The position numbers and the translations under genes are program-made. This document shows positions 47,034 through 56,905 of a stretch of 64,000 nt of DNA, in pieces. The notes beneath the pieces are model-generated. The model saw only the letters and a program-made list of their open reading frames with translations. It was not told the DNA's origin and did no database searches. Positions within the stretch are counted from its first letter, which is position 1; each line of letters opens with the position of its first letter. Source of the DNA: Candidatus Hamiltonella defensa 5AT (Acyrthosiphon pisum) (GTDB taxonomy: Bacteria; Pseudomonadota; Gammaproteobacteria; Enterobacterales; Enterobacteriaceae); assembly GCF_000021705.1 (NCBI RefSeq), contig NC_012751.1:186001-250000 (forward strand), read 5' to 3'.

Positions 47034-48131
47034 ATGAAAAAAACAACTATAGCAGTGGCAGTAGCATTCTCAGGCTTGACTACATTAGTACAAGCGGCTC
47101 CTAAAGATGATACTTGGTATTTAGGGAGCAAATTAGGTTGGTCTCGTTATGCGAGTACAGGTATGAAAAATGATTACATCGGTATCGGTGATGGCCCTAC
47201 TCATAAAAACCAGATAGGAGCAGGTGCTTTTCTAGGCTACCAAGCTAATCAATATTTAGGATTTGAATTAGGCTCAGACTGGTTTGGTCGTATGCCTTAC
47301 AAAGGAGACACTAAAAATGGCGCATTCAAGGCTTATGGTGTACAAATTGGGGCGAAATTGAACTATCCCATTGCTGAAGATTTAGATATATACACACGTC
47401 TCGGAGGCGTGGTATGGAAAGCAAAAACTAAAGGGTATACTTCTCCGGAAGCGAAACGTTTGAGTGAAAATGATACAGGCGTTTCCCCATTTGCGGCTGT
47501 GGGCCTTGAATATGCACTCACTGAAAACTGGGCAACCCGTTTTGATTATCAATGGACAAGAAAAATTGGGAATTTTGATAGTATTGGTGCTGCCCCCAAT
47601 AATGGAATGCTCAGCATAGGCGTTTCTTATCGTTTCAATCAAGAAAAGCCCCCAGAAATACTTCCGGAGCCAGTAACAAAAATCGATCTGGAGCCCGTTG
47701 CTCAAACCCAACATTTTGAATTGAAGTCTGACGTGTTATTCGGTTTTAATCAATGGACCTTAAAAAAAGAAGGGGGGGAAGAGTTAAATAAACTTTATTC
47801 TAAATTGGCCAATGTCAATCCTCAAGAAGGTTCGGTGACTGTATTAGGCTTTAGTGATCGAATTGGTGGGGATAAATATAATCAACTACTTTCTCAAAAA
47901 CGCGCGCAATCGGTCGCTGATTATCTTATCTCCAAGGGTATTTCTTCAGATACACCTTTTGTCATAAAAGGTTTAGGAAAATCTAACCCTGTAACGGGTT
48001 CTAAATGCAATGAGGTTAAAAAACGTCTAGAGTTAGTCAACTGTTTAGCTCCTGATCGCCGTGTAGATGTAAAAGTAACAGGCAATAAGGTCGTTATTAC
48101 ACAACCAGCCGAAAGCGTTTTCAATTATTGA
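47034..48131 (+). CDS. ompA: Outer membrane protein OmpA
   Basis: 365 residues. The signal peptide is KKTTIAVAVAFSGLTTLVQA with cleavage before APKDD. An eight-strand barrel follows (DTWYLGSKLGWSRY ... MLSIGVSYRFNQE), then a Pro-rich hinge and the peptidoglycan-binding OmpA C-terminal domain with GFSDRIGGDKYNQLLSQKRA and the two-Cys loop (SKCNEVKKRLELVNC), ending near DRRVDVKV. Structural link of outer membrane and wall; in symbionts a host-contact protein. The 250-base leader before ATG is long, as usual for ompA. Some loop residues differ from E. coli. A strong terminator follows. Confidence 0.96.
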   Translation: MKKTTIAVAVAFSGLTTLVQAAPKDDTWYLGSKLGWSRYASTGMKNDYIGIGDGPTHKNQIGAGAFLGYQANQYLGFELGSDWFGRMPYKGDTKNGAFKAYGVQIGAKLNYPIAEDLDIYTRLGGVVWKAKTKGYTSPEAKRLSENDTGVSPFAAVGLEYALTENWATRFDYQWTRKIGNFDSIGAAPNNGMLSIGVSYRFNQEKPPEILPEPVTKIDLEPVAQTQHFELKSDVLFGFNQWTLKKEGGEELNKLYSKLANVNPQEGSVTVLGFSDRIGGDKYNQLLSQKRAQSVADYLISKGISSDTPFVIKGLGKSNPVTGSKCNEVKKRLELVNCLAPDRRVDVKVTGNKVVITQPAESVFNY

Positions 48132-48157
48132 AATAAATACGTGTTATTAAAAGAGAA

Positions 48158-48187
48158 ACCCTACAAGACATTTGTAGGGTTTTTTTT
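48158..48187 (+). terminator. Rho-independent terminator after ompA (also able to serve glmS)
   Basis: ACCCTACAA (48158-48166) pairs with TTGTAGGGT (48172-48180), loop of five, followed by seven T. Read on the other strand the stem is preceded by the A run and followed by TTTCTCTTTT, so it can also end the converging glmU-glmS transcript. Confidence 0.9.
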
Positions 48188-48304
48188 GACTCAACTTAAT
48201 TCTACATGCCATTTATTTTCATGATCTACTATTTCCGAACATGTTGAAAAGTACTAAAAAACTGCAAATCACAGGTTATATCAAATGAAATAATCCGCCT
48301 GAAT

Positions 48305-50134
48305 TTACTCTACCGTCACTGATTTTGCTAAATTTCTAGGTTGATCAATATTTCTTCCTTTTATTAAAGCCACATAATACGACAATATTTGTAGAGGTAC
48401 GCTGTAAACAATAGGTGCTATGATCTCTTCTATTTTAGGCAAAACAATCAATTTCATTCTTTGATTTGCAACAAACTCTCCCTGTTTATCACAAAAGACA
48501 TACAGTCTTCCGCCTCTGGCTCGCACTTCTTCAATGTTTGATTTTAATTTTTCTAACAATCCATTACTAGGCCCCAGGATAACAATGGGTATCTCTGAAT
48601 CAATCAGTGCCAGTGGACCATGTTTTAATTCCCCTGCCGCATGGGCTTCGGCATGAATATATGAGATTTCTTTGAGCTTTAATGCGCCTTCCATAGAAAT
48701 AGGATACAAATCTCCCCGCCCAAGATATAAAGCATGATTTTTATCAGAAAAATCGCCCGCTAAAGTTTCAATATCTTTAGTCAATGAAAATATTTGCTCA
48801 ATTCGAGCCGGTAAAATCTGTAGTGCTTTTACAATCTGATGTTCTAATGCTTCAGGCTGGTTTTTTAAACGTCTAATGTAAGCGAGTAACATCAATAATA
48901 CCGTAAGTTGAGTCGTGAAGGCTTTGGTTGAAGCCACCCCGATTTCAGTCCCCGCCTTTGTCATTAATGCAAAATCAGATTCTCTGACTAAAGATGATCC
49001 TTCTACATTGCAGATCGCTAAAGAACCTAAGTAACCCAACGATTGAGATAAACGTAATGCCGCTAGGGTGTCTGCCGTTTCACCTGACTGAGAGAGGCTA
49101 ATCAATAAACTATTTGAACGAACCACCGATCTACGATAACGAAACTCTGAGGCAATTTCGACATCACAAGCGATCCCTGCCAAGGATTCAAACCAATAAC
49201 GAGCCACCAGACCTGAATGATAAGAAGTGCCACAGCCAATAATTTGAATGTGTTCTACTTGAGCCAAAATGCCTTTGGCTCTGGTACCTAATTCAGATAA
49301 ATCGATCCTTCCATGAAGTAAGCGCCCTTGTAAGGTATTTTTGATCACCATCGGCTGCTCATAAATTTCTTTTTGCATATAATGGCGATAAATGCCTTTA
49401 TCCCCTGCATCATATTTTGATTCAGACACCCAGATCGGGCGTTGAATTTTTTCTCCCTTTTGATTAAAAATCTCTACATCAGAACGCCTTATTTGAGCAA
49501 TATCCCCTTCTTCTAAAAAAATAAAACGACGAGTTACAGGCAAAAGCGCCAATTGGTCAGAAGCCACAAAATTTTCATTTTCACCTAAACCAATCACCAT
49601 AGGGCTACCTGAACGAACCGCTATCAAAAGATTCAAATCATGACTGTCCATAATCACCGCGCCATAGGATCCCATCAGGTGGGGAATGACTCGTTGAACG
49701 ACCTGTAGTAAAGATCCGCCCTGTTGCTGTTCCGAATGAACCAAATGCGCGATCACTTCTGTGTCGGTTTCAGACGCAAATAAATACCCTTGGCGGATCA
49801 ATAACTCACGCAACGGATGATAATTTTCGATAATACCGTTATGAACAACACAGATGTTTTGAGAAATTTGAGGATGGGCATTGACTTTTGAAGGTTCACC
49901 ATGAGTCGCCCAACGTGTATGAGCAATGCCTGTTTGCCCCTGTAATATTTTTTTTTCAGCTGCATCAGATAGCGCTTTAACTTTGCCTACCTCACGCAAA
50001 CAGGTCATTTGCCCATCAGCATCTAGCACCACCAAACCTGCTGAGTCATAGCCGCGGTATTCCAGGCGCCTTAAACCTTCTATGAGTATTTTCGCTATAT
50101 TACGCTGTGCGACTGCACCTACAATTCCACACAT
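48305..50134 (-). CDS. glmS: Glucosamine-fructose-6-phosphate aminotransferase
   Basis: 609 residues. MCGIVGAVAQRN supplies the N-terminal Cys of the glutaminase; two SIS domains follow (IIGCGTSYHSGLVARYW, SLSQSGETADTLAALR) and the end is QPRNLAKSVTVE, invariant for GlmS. It makes glucosamine-6-phosphate for peptidoglycan and LPS. It follows glmU by 14 bases, as in E. coli, where the small RNA GlmZ controls it; no GlmZ is in the window. Intact. Confidence 0.97.
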   Translation of the reverse strand: MCGIVGAVAQRNIAKILIEGLRRLEYRGYDSAGLVVLDADGQMTCLREVGKVKALSDAAEKKILQGQTGIAHTRWATHGEPSKVNAHPQISQNICVVHNGIIENYHPLRELLIRQGYLFASETDTEVIAHLVHSEQQQGGSLLQVVQRVIPHLMGSYGAVIMDSHDLNLLIAVRSGSPMVIGLGENENFVASDQLALLPVTRRFIFLEEGDIAQIRRSDVEIFNQKGEKIQRPIWVSESKYDAGDKGIYRHYMQKEIYEQPMVIKNTLQGRLLHGRIDLSELGTRAKGILAQVEHIQIIGCGTSYHSGLVARYWFESLAGIACDVEIASEFRYRRSVVRSNSLLISLSQSGETADTLAALRLSQSLGYLGSLAICNVEGSSLVRESDFALMTKAGTEIGVASTKAFTTQLTVLLMLLAYIRRLKNQPEALEHQIVKALQILPARIEQIFSLTKDIETLAGDFSDKNHALYLGRGDLYPISMEGALKLKEISYIHAEAHAAGELKHGPLALIDSEIPIVILGPSNGLLEKLKSNIEEVRARGGRLYVFCDKQGEFVANQRMKLIVLPKIEEIIAPIVYSVPLQILSYYVALIKGRNIDQPRNLAKSVTVE

Positions 50135-50148
50135 TCTAAAATTCCTGT

Positions 50149-51516
50149 TTAAGTTTTTTTAGGGCGTTTCCAACCCTGAATATTTTTTTGTTTGACCCGA
50201 CTGAGCCCCAGTTCATTTTCAGGCACATTCAGGGTGACCGTTGTACCCGCCCCAATGGTGGCATGATCACCCACGGTCACAGGCGCGATAAATTGCGTAT
50301 GTGATCCTACAAAAACATAATCACCAATCTGAGTTTTATGCTTATTCACACCATCATAATTGCAGGTGATAGTGCCAGCCCCAATGTTAACCCCAGATCC
50401 AATTTCAGCATCTCCTAAATAAGACAAATGACCCGCTTTTGAACCTTGACCTAAAGACGATTTTTTTATTTCTACAAAATTGCCCACATGGACTTTCTCG
50501 GATAATTCACTCCCTGGACGCAAGCGGGCAAATGGCCCCACCACGCAATTTTTATCTAAAAAAGACCCTTCTATCACTGTATAAGCGTTGATCTGAGAAT
50601 CATCGCCAATCCGGCAATTTTTTAATAAACAGCCTGTTCTAATTTGTACTCGATCACCGAGTGTGACTTCGCCTTCGATAATGACATTAGTATCAATCAC
50701 CACATCACTGCCACAAATTAATTGGCCTCTCAAATCAAAACGGGCAGGATCTAATATCCTCACGCCTGATAAAAGCAGTTTTTCTGCCTGTTGTTTTTGA
50801 AACAGTCGTTCAAGCCTGGCAAGTTGAAGGCCGTCATTAATGCCTTCAATTTCATTTAAATGGGCAGGCTGAATGCCAATTATTTTTCTATTTTCTTGAT
50901 AGGCCATCTTGATGATATCGGTCAGATAAAATTCGTTTTGGTGGTTATCATTTTTTAATTGCTTCAGCCATTTTTTGAGATCAGACGAGTTAATCGCCAT
51001 AATGCCTGTATTGATTTCATTAATTTTTTTTTGAATTTCAGTGGCCTCTTTGCATTCAACGATCCCAGAGATATCATCGTTTTTTCTGATAATTCGACCA
51101 TAACCTCTGGGATTATCCACCCTGGCGGTCAATAAACTGATTCCTCCATGAGGTTTTGCCAACAACAATCGGTTTAAGGTGTCAACTTCTATCAAAGGCA
51201 CATCACCATAAAGCACGAGGATATTTTCATCCTCGGAAAAATAGGGGATCGCTTTTTGTAAGGCATGCCCTGTACCCCACTGTTCTTCCTGTAAGATCCA
51301 GTTTAATTTTTCATTATTAAGTTTTTCTTTGAGTAATGCGCCCCCATGCCCATAAACAAGGTGAATTCGGGTGCAATCTAATTGATTCGCTGTATTGATC
51401 ACATGCTGGACCATGGGTTTTCCTGCCAAAAGATGTAATACTTTAGGAAGGTTCGAACACATACGTGTGCCCTTGCCTGCTGCCAGGATCACGACACTCA
51501 TTACTTTTTTTGACAT
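50149..51516 (-). CDS. glmU: Bifunctional N-acetylglucosamine-1-phosphate uridyltransferase/acetyltransferase
   Basis: 455 residues (E. coli 456). VVILAAGKGTRMCSNLPKVL is the uridyltransferase start; the C-terminal half is a left-handed beta-helix acetyltransferase with repeating hexapeptides (VNIGAGTITCNYDGVNKHK, IGAGTTVTLNVPENEL). Forms UDP-GlcNAc, the common precursor of murein, lipid A and many glycans. First gene of the glmU-glmS pair, divergent from dgkA. Intact. Confidence 0.97.
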   Translation of the reverse strand: MSKKVMSVVILAAGKGTRMCSNLPKVLHLLAGKPMVQHVINTANQLDCTRIHLVYGHGGALLKEKLNNEKLNWILQEEQWGTGHALQKAIPYFSEDENILVLYGDVPLIEVDTLNRLLLAKPHGGISLLTARVDNPRGYGRIIRKNDDISGIVECKEATEIQKKINEINTGIMAINSSDLKKWLKQLKNDNHQNEFYLTDIIKMAYQENRKIIGIQPAHLNEIEGINDGLQLARLERLFQKQQAEKLLLSGVRILDPARFDLRGQLICGSDVVIDTNVIIEGEVTLGDRVQIRTGCLLKNCRIGDDSQINAYTVIEGSFLDKNCVVGPFARLRPGSELSEKVHVGNFVEIKKSSLGQGSKAGHLSYLGDAEIGSGVNIGAGTITCNYDGVNKHKTQIGDYVFVGSHTQFIAPVTVGDHATIGAGTTVTLNVPENELGLSRVKQKNIQGWKRPKKT

Positions 51517-51704
51517 AAAAAGCCTACCTGCATCTGATTAAAAGTTAATTGACTGCTTACGAAACCATATGTCAGTCTCACTTAATGCAAACAATGATAT
51601 CACTAAAAAATAAAAAAAATTTTAATTTAAAAAAATCAAAAACTTATTTTTTAAAATTTGTGTTTTTATCGTTGTTTTTATTTTTAAAAAAGGTTATTTT
51701 TTTA

Positions 51705-52094
51705 ATGGTATTTAAAATCAAATCAATTTTGGAAAAAACTTTGAAAAAAATATTTAGTATAAAAAAACTTTTTAAGTCAACTCAATTTGCTCTGAATGGT
51801 TTGAAAATTGTTTACAAAAACGAAGTTGCTTTCCGTCAGGAGTGTTTTATTTTATTTTTTTCTATTTTAATCACTTTTTTTATTAATGTCAGTAAAGTAG
51901 AAAAAATATTAATGATAGGATCGATAGTTTTTATTTTAATTATTGAAATTATTAACACTGCTATCGAAAAGGTGGTTAATCTTATAGGGACTGAGAAAAA
52001 TATATTATCTGGTGAGGCAAAAGATATTTCTGCTTCTGCAGTTTTTGTTTCTATATTACTTGCATGTTTTATTTGGTTTATTATTCTTTTTTAA
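51705..52094 (+). CDS. dgkA: Diacylglycerol kinase DgkA
   Basis: 129 residues from ATG 51705. The family core is FALNGLKIVYKNEVAFRQE (with the catalytic-region Glu), then IIEIINTAIEKVVNLIG and SGEAKDISASAVF, followed by a last membrane helix. It phosphorylates diacylglycerol to phosphatidate in the inner membrane. The frame stays open back to 51549, but that part is Lys/Phe/Leu low-complexity and unlike DgkA. Very AT-rich, more than glmU beside it. It lies 17 bases before opgE, whose reaction releases diacylglycerol. Confidence 0.9.
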   Translation: MVFKIKSILEKTLKKIFSIKKLFKSTQFALNGLKIVYKNEVAFRQECFILFFSILITFFINVSKVEKILMIGSIVFILIIEIINTAIEKVVNLIGTEKNILSGEAKDISASAVFVSILLACFIWFIILF

Positions 52095-52111
52095 TTTGGT
52101 AAAAATGAAAA

Positions 52112-53665
52112 ATGTTAAAAAAAATAAAATATCATGTTTTAAATGAGAAATTTTTATATTGTTTGTTTTTATTTTTGTTTTGTATTATGGTCAATTACTC
52201 TTTCGATTACATATTCAAAATAATTTATGCTTTAGCCTTGTTTAGTATTCTTATTTTATTAAAAGATACTCTGAAATATATTTATATTCTCTTTATCGTT
52301 TTTCTTTCTGTATTAGGTTCACTTTATTTTCCTATTGGTCAAATTTTTGGATCTCCTTCTTATAATACAGTTTTATCTGTTTTTTCTACGAATTACTTAG
52401 AAGCAAAAGAATTTTTATTCTCTATTCCTGTTTTTTATTATTTATCAAGTTTATTGATATTAATTTTAGCTGGTATTTTATTAATAAAAAAAGACATTAT
52501 ATTGCCTTTAAAAGGGAAAAAATGGCTTTTTATTTTTGCTATAGCAACTTGCTTGCATGGGCCAATTAAAAGCATGTTTTCGGGTGAAGGTTTTCATTTA
52601 TATAAAACAGGATTGCCGCCAATAAAATTTATGATTGACTTTTATCGAAGTATTGAAAAATTCAAGAAAGACCATAGAAAAACCATTTCTGTTCTTAATA
52701 ACGATACCTGGGGCAATGTGTCTTCAAACCCCGATTATTCAAATTATATTCTTGTGATTGGTGAAAGTGTTAGAAAAGATTTTATGCATACTTATGGCTT
52801 TCAAATTAAAAATACGCCTTTTTCTGATCAAGCTCAGGGGATTTTTTTTAAAAATTATCTTTCTGCGGCATCCAGTACACAAATGTCTTTAATGAACACA
52901 CTGGCGTTGCGTGAAAATGATGAATTACAGCTTCATAATAATATTATCTCTTTAGCAAATAAAGCCGGTTTTAAAACTTATTGGTTTTCTAATCAAGGTT
53001 CCCGTGGAACAGATGATACGGCGATGGCTAATTTTGCGAGAAAAGCACAGGTTCGGCAATTTTTAAAGTCAGGGAGCTGGTCTGTTAATTATTCTGGTAG
53101 TGATGAAAAGTTATTGCCATTCATTGAGTCTGCTTTAAATAATGAAGATTCTAAGCCTAAATTAATCATCGTGCATCTTATGGGATCTCATCCCCCTGTT
53201 TGTAAAAGAACACAGGACCAATTTGATGTTTATTTCCGTTCTAAAGATTTATCCTGTTATATTCAAACCATTAAAAACACTGATACGGTACTTAAAAAAA
53301 TAACAAAAATTGCAAATGAAAAAAAAGATAAATGGTCCATGATGTATTTTTCTGATCATGGATTAGCACTGAAAATGCAAAATAATCTGGATTCTCAACT
53401 TCACCATAGCAATAAATATAAACAAAACTTTGAAGTACCGATGTTTATTATTTCTTCCGATGCGACTCAAAGAACAGAAATCACTGCTCACCGATCTGCT
53501 TTTAGTTTTTTAAGTTTATTTTCAGAATGGACGGGTATAAAAACAGAAAAAATTCCTGAAAATTGTCATTTTTTATCTAATACAGTGTGTAAAAATCAAA
53601 CATCGGTGATGTTATGGAATCAAAAAACAGTCGATATAAAAGATTTACCTTCAGATCCGGGATAA
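52112..53665 (+). CDS. opgE: Phosphoethanolamine transferase OpgE-like (YbiP)
   Basis: 517 residues following E. coli OpgE along its whole length. Five N-terminal membrane helices are followed by a periplasmic sulfatase-fold domain with VIGESVRKDFMHTYGF (metal-binding Glu), SAASSTQMSL (nucleophilic Thr), WFSNQG, VHLMGSHPPVC and YFSDHGLAL (metal-binding Asp-His) with LHHSNKYKQNFEVPMF. It moves phosphoethanolamine from phosphatidylethanolamine onto osmoregulated periplasmic glucans or, if those are lost, onto another glycan or lipid A. The released diacylglycerol is the DgkA substrate, which fits the gene pair. The mdoGH genes are not in this window. Confidence 0.85.
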   Translation: MLKKIKYHVLNEKFLYCLFLFLFCIMVNYSFDYIFKIIYALALFSILILLKDTLKYIYILFIVFLSVLGSLYFPIGQIFGSPSYNTVLSVFSTNYLEAKEFLFSIPVFYYLSSLLILILAGILLIKKDIILPLKGKKWLFIFAIATCLHGPIKSMFSGEGFHLYKTGLPPIKFMIDFYRSIEKFKKDHRKTISVLNNDTWGNVSSNPDYSNYILVIGESVRKDFMHTYGFQIKNTPFSDQAQGIFFKNYLSAASSTQMSLMNTLALRENDELQLHNNIISLANKAGFKTYWFSNQGSRGTDDTAMANFARKAQVRQFLKSGSWSVNYSGSDEKLLPFIESALNNEDSKPKLIIVHLMGSHPPVCKRTQDQFDVYFRSKDLSCYIQTIKNTDTVLKKITKIANEKKDKWSMMYFSDHGLALKMQNNLDSQLHHSNKYKQNFEVPMFIISSDATQRTEITAHRSAFSFLSLFSEWTGIKTEKIPENCHFLSNTVCKNQTSVMLWNQKTVDIKDLPSDPG

Positions 53666-53703
53666 ATAAAACCTCAGTATAAAAAAAGAACAGAAAAATT
53701 TAC

Positions 53704-53731
53704 GCGGAAATTTAAGATATTATGTTTCCGC
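53704..53731 (-). terminator. Possible terminator for paeA
   Basis: GCGGAAA (53704-53710) pairs with TTTCCGC (53725-53731). On the minus strand, downstream of paeA, it is followed by GTAAATTTTT, a modest T run. On the plus strand, after opgE, no T run follows. Seven-base stem with a 14-base loop, so moderate at best. Confidence 0.35.
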
Positions 53732-53767
53732 TGCTTTAATCAGCACAGATTTCCATTTTTTTATGAT

Positions 53768-55045
53768 TTATGTTTTTGTGACCAATAATTGATCAATCTT
53801 GTAATTATCAATATCTACCACCTCAAATTTATAGCCTTTGTATTGAATAAAATCCGTTCTTTTGGGAATTTTTCGCAACATATACATCATAAATCCCGCC
53901 ACGGTTTCGTAGTTGACAGATTCAGGAAATTCTTCGATATCAAGAACCCGCATGACATCTTCAATCGGCGTGCTTCCTTCAATTAACCAGGAATTTTCAT
54001 CGCGTTCTACAATTTGTTCTTCTTGACCATGACCTACTAATCCGCCCATTAAAGTGGTCATCACATCGTTGAGGGTAATCATGCCGACCACCAGCGCATA
54101 CTCATTCAAAATGATCGCAAAATCTTCACCGGCCGATTTAAAGCGATCAAGAGCTTCAGAAAGCGTCTGTGTATCAGGCAACATAAGCACCGACCGAATT
54201 TGTATACCTCCATTCAGTAACAACGTTTGATTCCCTAGTACACGATTAAGTAAATCTTTGGAAGACACATATCCTACGACCTGATCGATATTGCCATCAC
54301 AGACCAAAAACTTGGAGTGGGGATGAACCGAAATTTTTTCTTTGATGCTCTGCTCACTTTCCTGCAAATCAAAATAAATGATATTTTCACGGGTGGTCAT
54401 AGAAGAAGGCACGGTGCGCGATTCCAGTTCAAAGACATTTTCAATCAATTCATGTTCTTCTTTACGCAATAGACCTGCTAAAGCACCGGCTTCGACCACC
54501 GCGTAAATGTCGTCAGACGTGATGTCATCATTACGCACCGTAGGTAATTTTAAAAACTTAAAAATAATATTAGCCATACCATTAAAAAACCAAATTAACG
54601 GCCGGAACAGGATTAAAAAGAAGCACATCAGAGGTACAATGCGCACGGCCACTTTTTCAGGGGAGACCATCGCAATACGTTTTGGCGCAAGATCAGCGAA
54701 TAAAATAAAAAGACTGGTGATTAATGAAAAGGAGCAAATAAAACTTAATGTATCAGCCCATTCTGATCTCATAAAAAGCATGAAGATGCTTTTTATGAAG
54801 GGAGAAAAAGCAGCGTCCCCTAAAATACCCCCGAGAATGGCCACAGCATTTAGGCCGATTTGGACCACAGTAAAAAAAACTCCGGGTGTTTCCTGTAATT
54901 TTAAAACGCGTAAAGCTCTTTTATCGCCTTCATCGGCCATGACTTTTAATTTTATTTTACGGGAAGCGGCGAGAGAAATTTCGGATAAAGAAAAAAAAGC
55001 ACTGATAGCAATCAAAAATATTATGATTAATAGGCTGTTGAACAT
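53768..55045 (-). CDS. paeA: CNNM/CorC-family transporter PaeA (YtfL)
   Basis: 425 residues nearly colinear with E. coli YtfL/PaeA. A DUF21 membrane domain (SAFFSLSEISLAASRKIKLK, VVQIGLNAVAILGGILGD) is followed by two CBS domains (SVHPHSKFLVCDGN, NEYALVVGMITLNDVMTTL) and a CorC C-terminal domain (RDENSWLIEGSTPIEDVMRV). In E. coli it exports putrescine and cadaverine. ATG 55045 has AGG at 8 bases and fits the family start LNSxL; the frame extends to 55072. Intact. Confidence 0.92.
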   Translation of the reverse strand: MFNSLLIIIFLIAISAFFSLSEISLAASRKIKLKVMADEGDKRALRVLKLQETPGVFFTVVQIGLNAVAILGGILGDAAFSPFIKSIFMLFMRSEWADTLSFICSFSLITSLFILFADLAPKRIAMVSPEKVAVRIVPLMCFFLILFRPLIWFFNGMANIIFKFLKLPTVRNDDITSDDIYAVVEAGALAGLLRKEEHELIENVFELESRTVPSSMTTRENIIYFDLQESEQSIKEKISVHPHSKFLVCDGNIDQVVGYVSSKDLLNRVLGNQTLLLNGGIQIRSVLMLPDTQTLSEALDRFKSAGEDFAIILNEYALVVGMITLNDVMTTLMGGLVGHGQEEQIVERDENSWLIEGSTPIEDVMRVLDIEEFPESVNYETVAGFMMYMLRKIPKRTDFIQYKGYKFEVVDIDNYKIDQLLVTKT

Positions 55046-55437
55046 AATGGACCTGTTTTCAAAAAATCGCATGAATAGATGAATTTTTTTATAACATACC
55101 AGGAACTTGCTAAAAACTGAGTATCAATCCTGTATCGACTATTACATGTTGTATTTATTTAAAATATATGAGGCTTGATTAAGTCCTGATACGAATATCA
55201 TCTCCGTTATTTTTAACACAATCATCCACTGGGGTGAATTTTTAAAATTTGTCAAAAAATTAAAATCAGGGCGGTATTCTGTTTCAGGATTTTAAATTTA
55301 TTGATTTTTAGTAGCTCAAACTTAACCTTTGGGAATTATCTTAATTCAATCTGGTTTTATGATAAAGCATAGTAAGCTCTATTGGTTCAATAACCCGGTT
55401 ATATTAAACTTAGTCGTTTTCAGTTTGGAGAGAGATC
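55046..55437. other. Gene-free region upstream of lpxK; msbA absent
   Basis: About 390 AT-rich bases between divergent paeA and lpxK. In enterobacteria msbA lies directly before lpxK in one operon; no piece of it is visible in any frame here. The lpxK promoter must lie in this stretch; I see no convincing -35/-10 pair. Confidence 0.5.
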
Positions 55438-56424
55438 GTGATTGACCGCATTTGGTTTGGGCATTCTCGGCTTTATTTATTGTTACTCCCTTTCTCTTGG
55501 TTATATGGTTTGATCACCTGGTTAATTCGCCTCAGCTATCGTTCTGGTTTACGTGTAGCTTGGCGTTCACCTATTCCTATCGTGGTGGTAGGAAATTTAA
55601 CTGTAGGTGGAAACGGCAAAACACCTATTGTCATTTGGCTGGTCGAACAACTCAAAAAGAGAGGGCTTCAGGTCGGTGTTGTTTCGCGAGGATATTCTGG
55701 AAAATCAGGTAAGTATCCATTAATACTTTCTCATCATACTCAACCTGAGGAAGCAGGTGACGAACCAGTAGTCATTTTTCAACGTACAGGGGTGCCTGTT
55801 GCAGTTGCCCCTAAACGTAAAGAGGCTATCAGAGCTTTACTCAAAAAACATCCATTAGATTTATTGATAGCAGACGATGGTTTGCAGCACTATGCGCTCA
55901 AACGTGATTTTGAGTTAGTGGTTATCGATGGAATTCGCCGTTTTGGGAATGCTTGTTTGTTGCCGGCGGGTCCTATGAGAGAAAATATAACCAGATTACA
56001 TTCAGTGGATGCCATCATTATCAATGGGGGAGAGGCTCAAAAAGAAGAGATCTTAATGCAATTAAGACCAAGCCAAGCGGTTAACCTCGTGACTGGAGAA
56101 AAAAAACCTGTTGAAGAACTGATTTCAGTGATTGCTATGGCCGGGATTGGACATCCAGACCGCTTTTTTATGATGCTGGCTCAATTAGGTGTCAATATCA
56201 TAAAAACACAAATATTTTCCGATCATCAACATTACACCCTATCAACACTTTTGCCTTTAGCCAAAAAAACACAATCTTTATGCATGACAGAGAAGGATGC
56301 CGTCAAGTGTAAGGCTTTTGCTCAGCCCAATTGGTGGTATCTTCCTGTCAGTGCAGATTTTCCATTCGTGCAATCTCAAAAGTTACTGGCTTCGATTGAG
56401 GCGTTATGTCATCGAATTTGTTAG
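55438..56424 (+). CDS. lpxK: Tetraacyldisaccharide 4'-kinase LpxK
   Basis: 328 residues as in E. coli. IDRIWFGHSRLYLLLLPFSW is the usual N-terminal membrane anchor; the Walker A is VVVGNLTVGGNGKTPIV, followed by VVSRGYSGKSGKYP and LLIADDGLQHYALKRDFELV. It phosphorylates the 4' position of the lipid A disaccharide at the inner membrane. The start is GTG 55438 after GGAGAGAG. It is separated from ycaR-kdsB by a cold-shock gene and lacks msbA upstream. Intact, so complete lipid A is expected. Confidence 0.95.
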   Translation: MIDRIWFGHSRLYLLLLPFSWLYGLITWLIRLSYRSGLRVAWRSPIPIVVVGNLTVGGNGKTPIVIWLVEQLKKRGLQVGVVSRGYSGKSGKYPLILSHHTQPEEAGDEPVVIFQRTGVPVAVAPKRKEAIRALLKKHPLDLLIADDGLQHYALKRDFELVVIDGIRRFGNACLLPAGPMRENITRLHSVDAIIINGGEAQKEEILMQLRPSQAVNLVTGEKKPVEELISVIAMAGIGHPDRFFMMLAQLGVNIIKTQIFSDHQHYTLSTLLPLAKKTQSLCMTEKDAVKCKAFAQPNWWYLPVSADFPFVQSQKLLASIEALCHRIC

Positions 56425-56905
56425 TAAAGATAATAAAAATCAGTTGAAAAAAATTGGGTTTTATGAGTAAATGTCGATTACTCTGTTGCGTAAGTTATTT
56501 TATTCATTTTTTCTTTTAAGCAAAGTAAAACAAAGTAAAGAGTAGAGCAGTTTTTCAGAGCAGTTATCATTACATGCCGCTATAAAGATAAATATTCAAT
56601 AACCTCTTTCTTTTCTATTTCTGCTGACTTTTATTAATGCATTTTTCACATCGTATTTTTTTGAAACTTGTTTAATAACTTTATATTTTAAATTCGGTAT
56701 TAAAAAATAAATATAAAAAAGAGAGTAACAAAACATAACTAGCAGAGTGTTATTCTGTAAATAAAAAATGAATATTTCAGAGCCTACTTTTATGTCCGAT
56801 TTGATAGGCTTAAATAAATTTAATCGGAACATTTTGATCGATTTTGCATCGAAGCAATGAATAAAAATGATTTGTGAGATGCCCAGTAAAAAGGAAGTTT
56901 TTATT
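56425..56905. other. Gene-free AT-rich region between lpxK and the cold-shock gene
   Basis: About 480 bases. A 78-codon minus-strand open stretch (56596-56832) with one hydrophobic segment is present, but it lacks any family resemblance or ribosome site and I do not call it. The last 70 bases hold the long leader of the cold-shock gene. No repeat or RNA gene is recognised. Confidence 0.4.

Noticed and set aside
51549..51704. N-terminal extension of DgkA
   Set aside because: Low-complexity Lys/Phe/Leu sequence with no family match; ATG 51705 gives the normal length.
56596..56832. 78-codon minus-strand open frame with one hydrophobic segment, upstream of the cold-shock gene
   Set aside because: No family resemblance, no ribosome site, and AT-rich DNA opens such frames by chance; not called as a gene.
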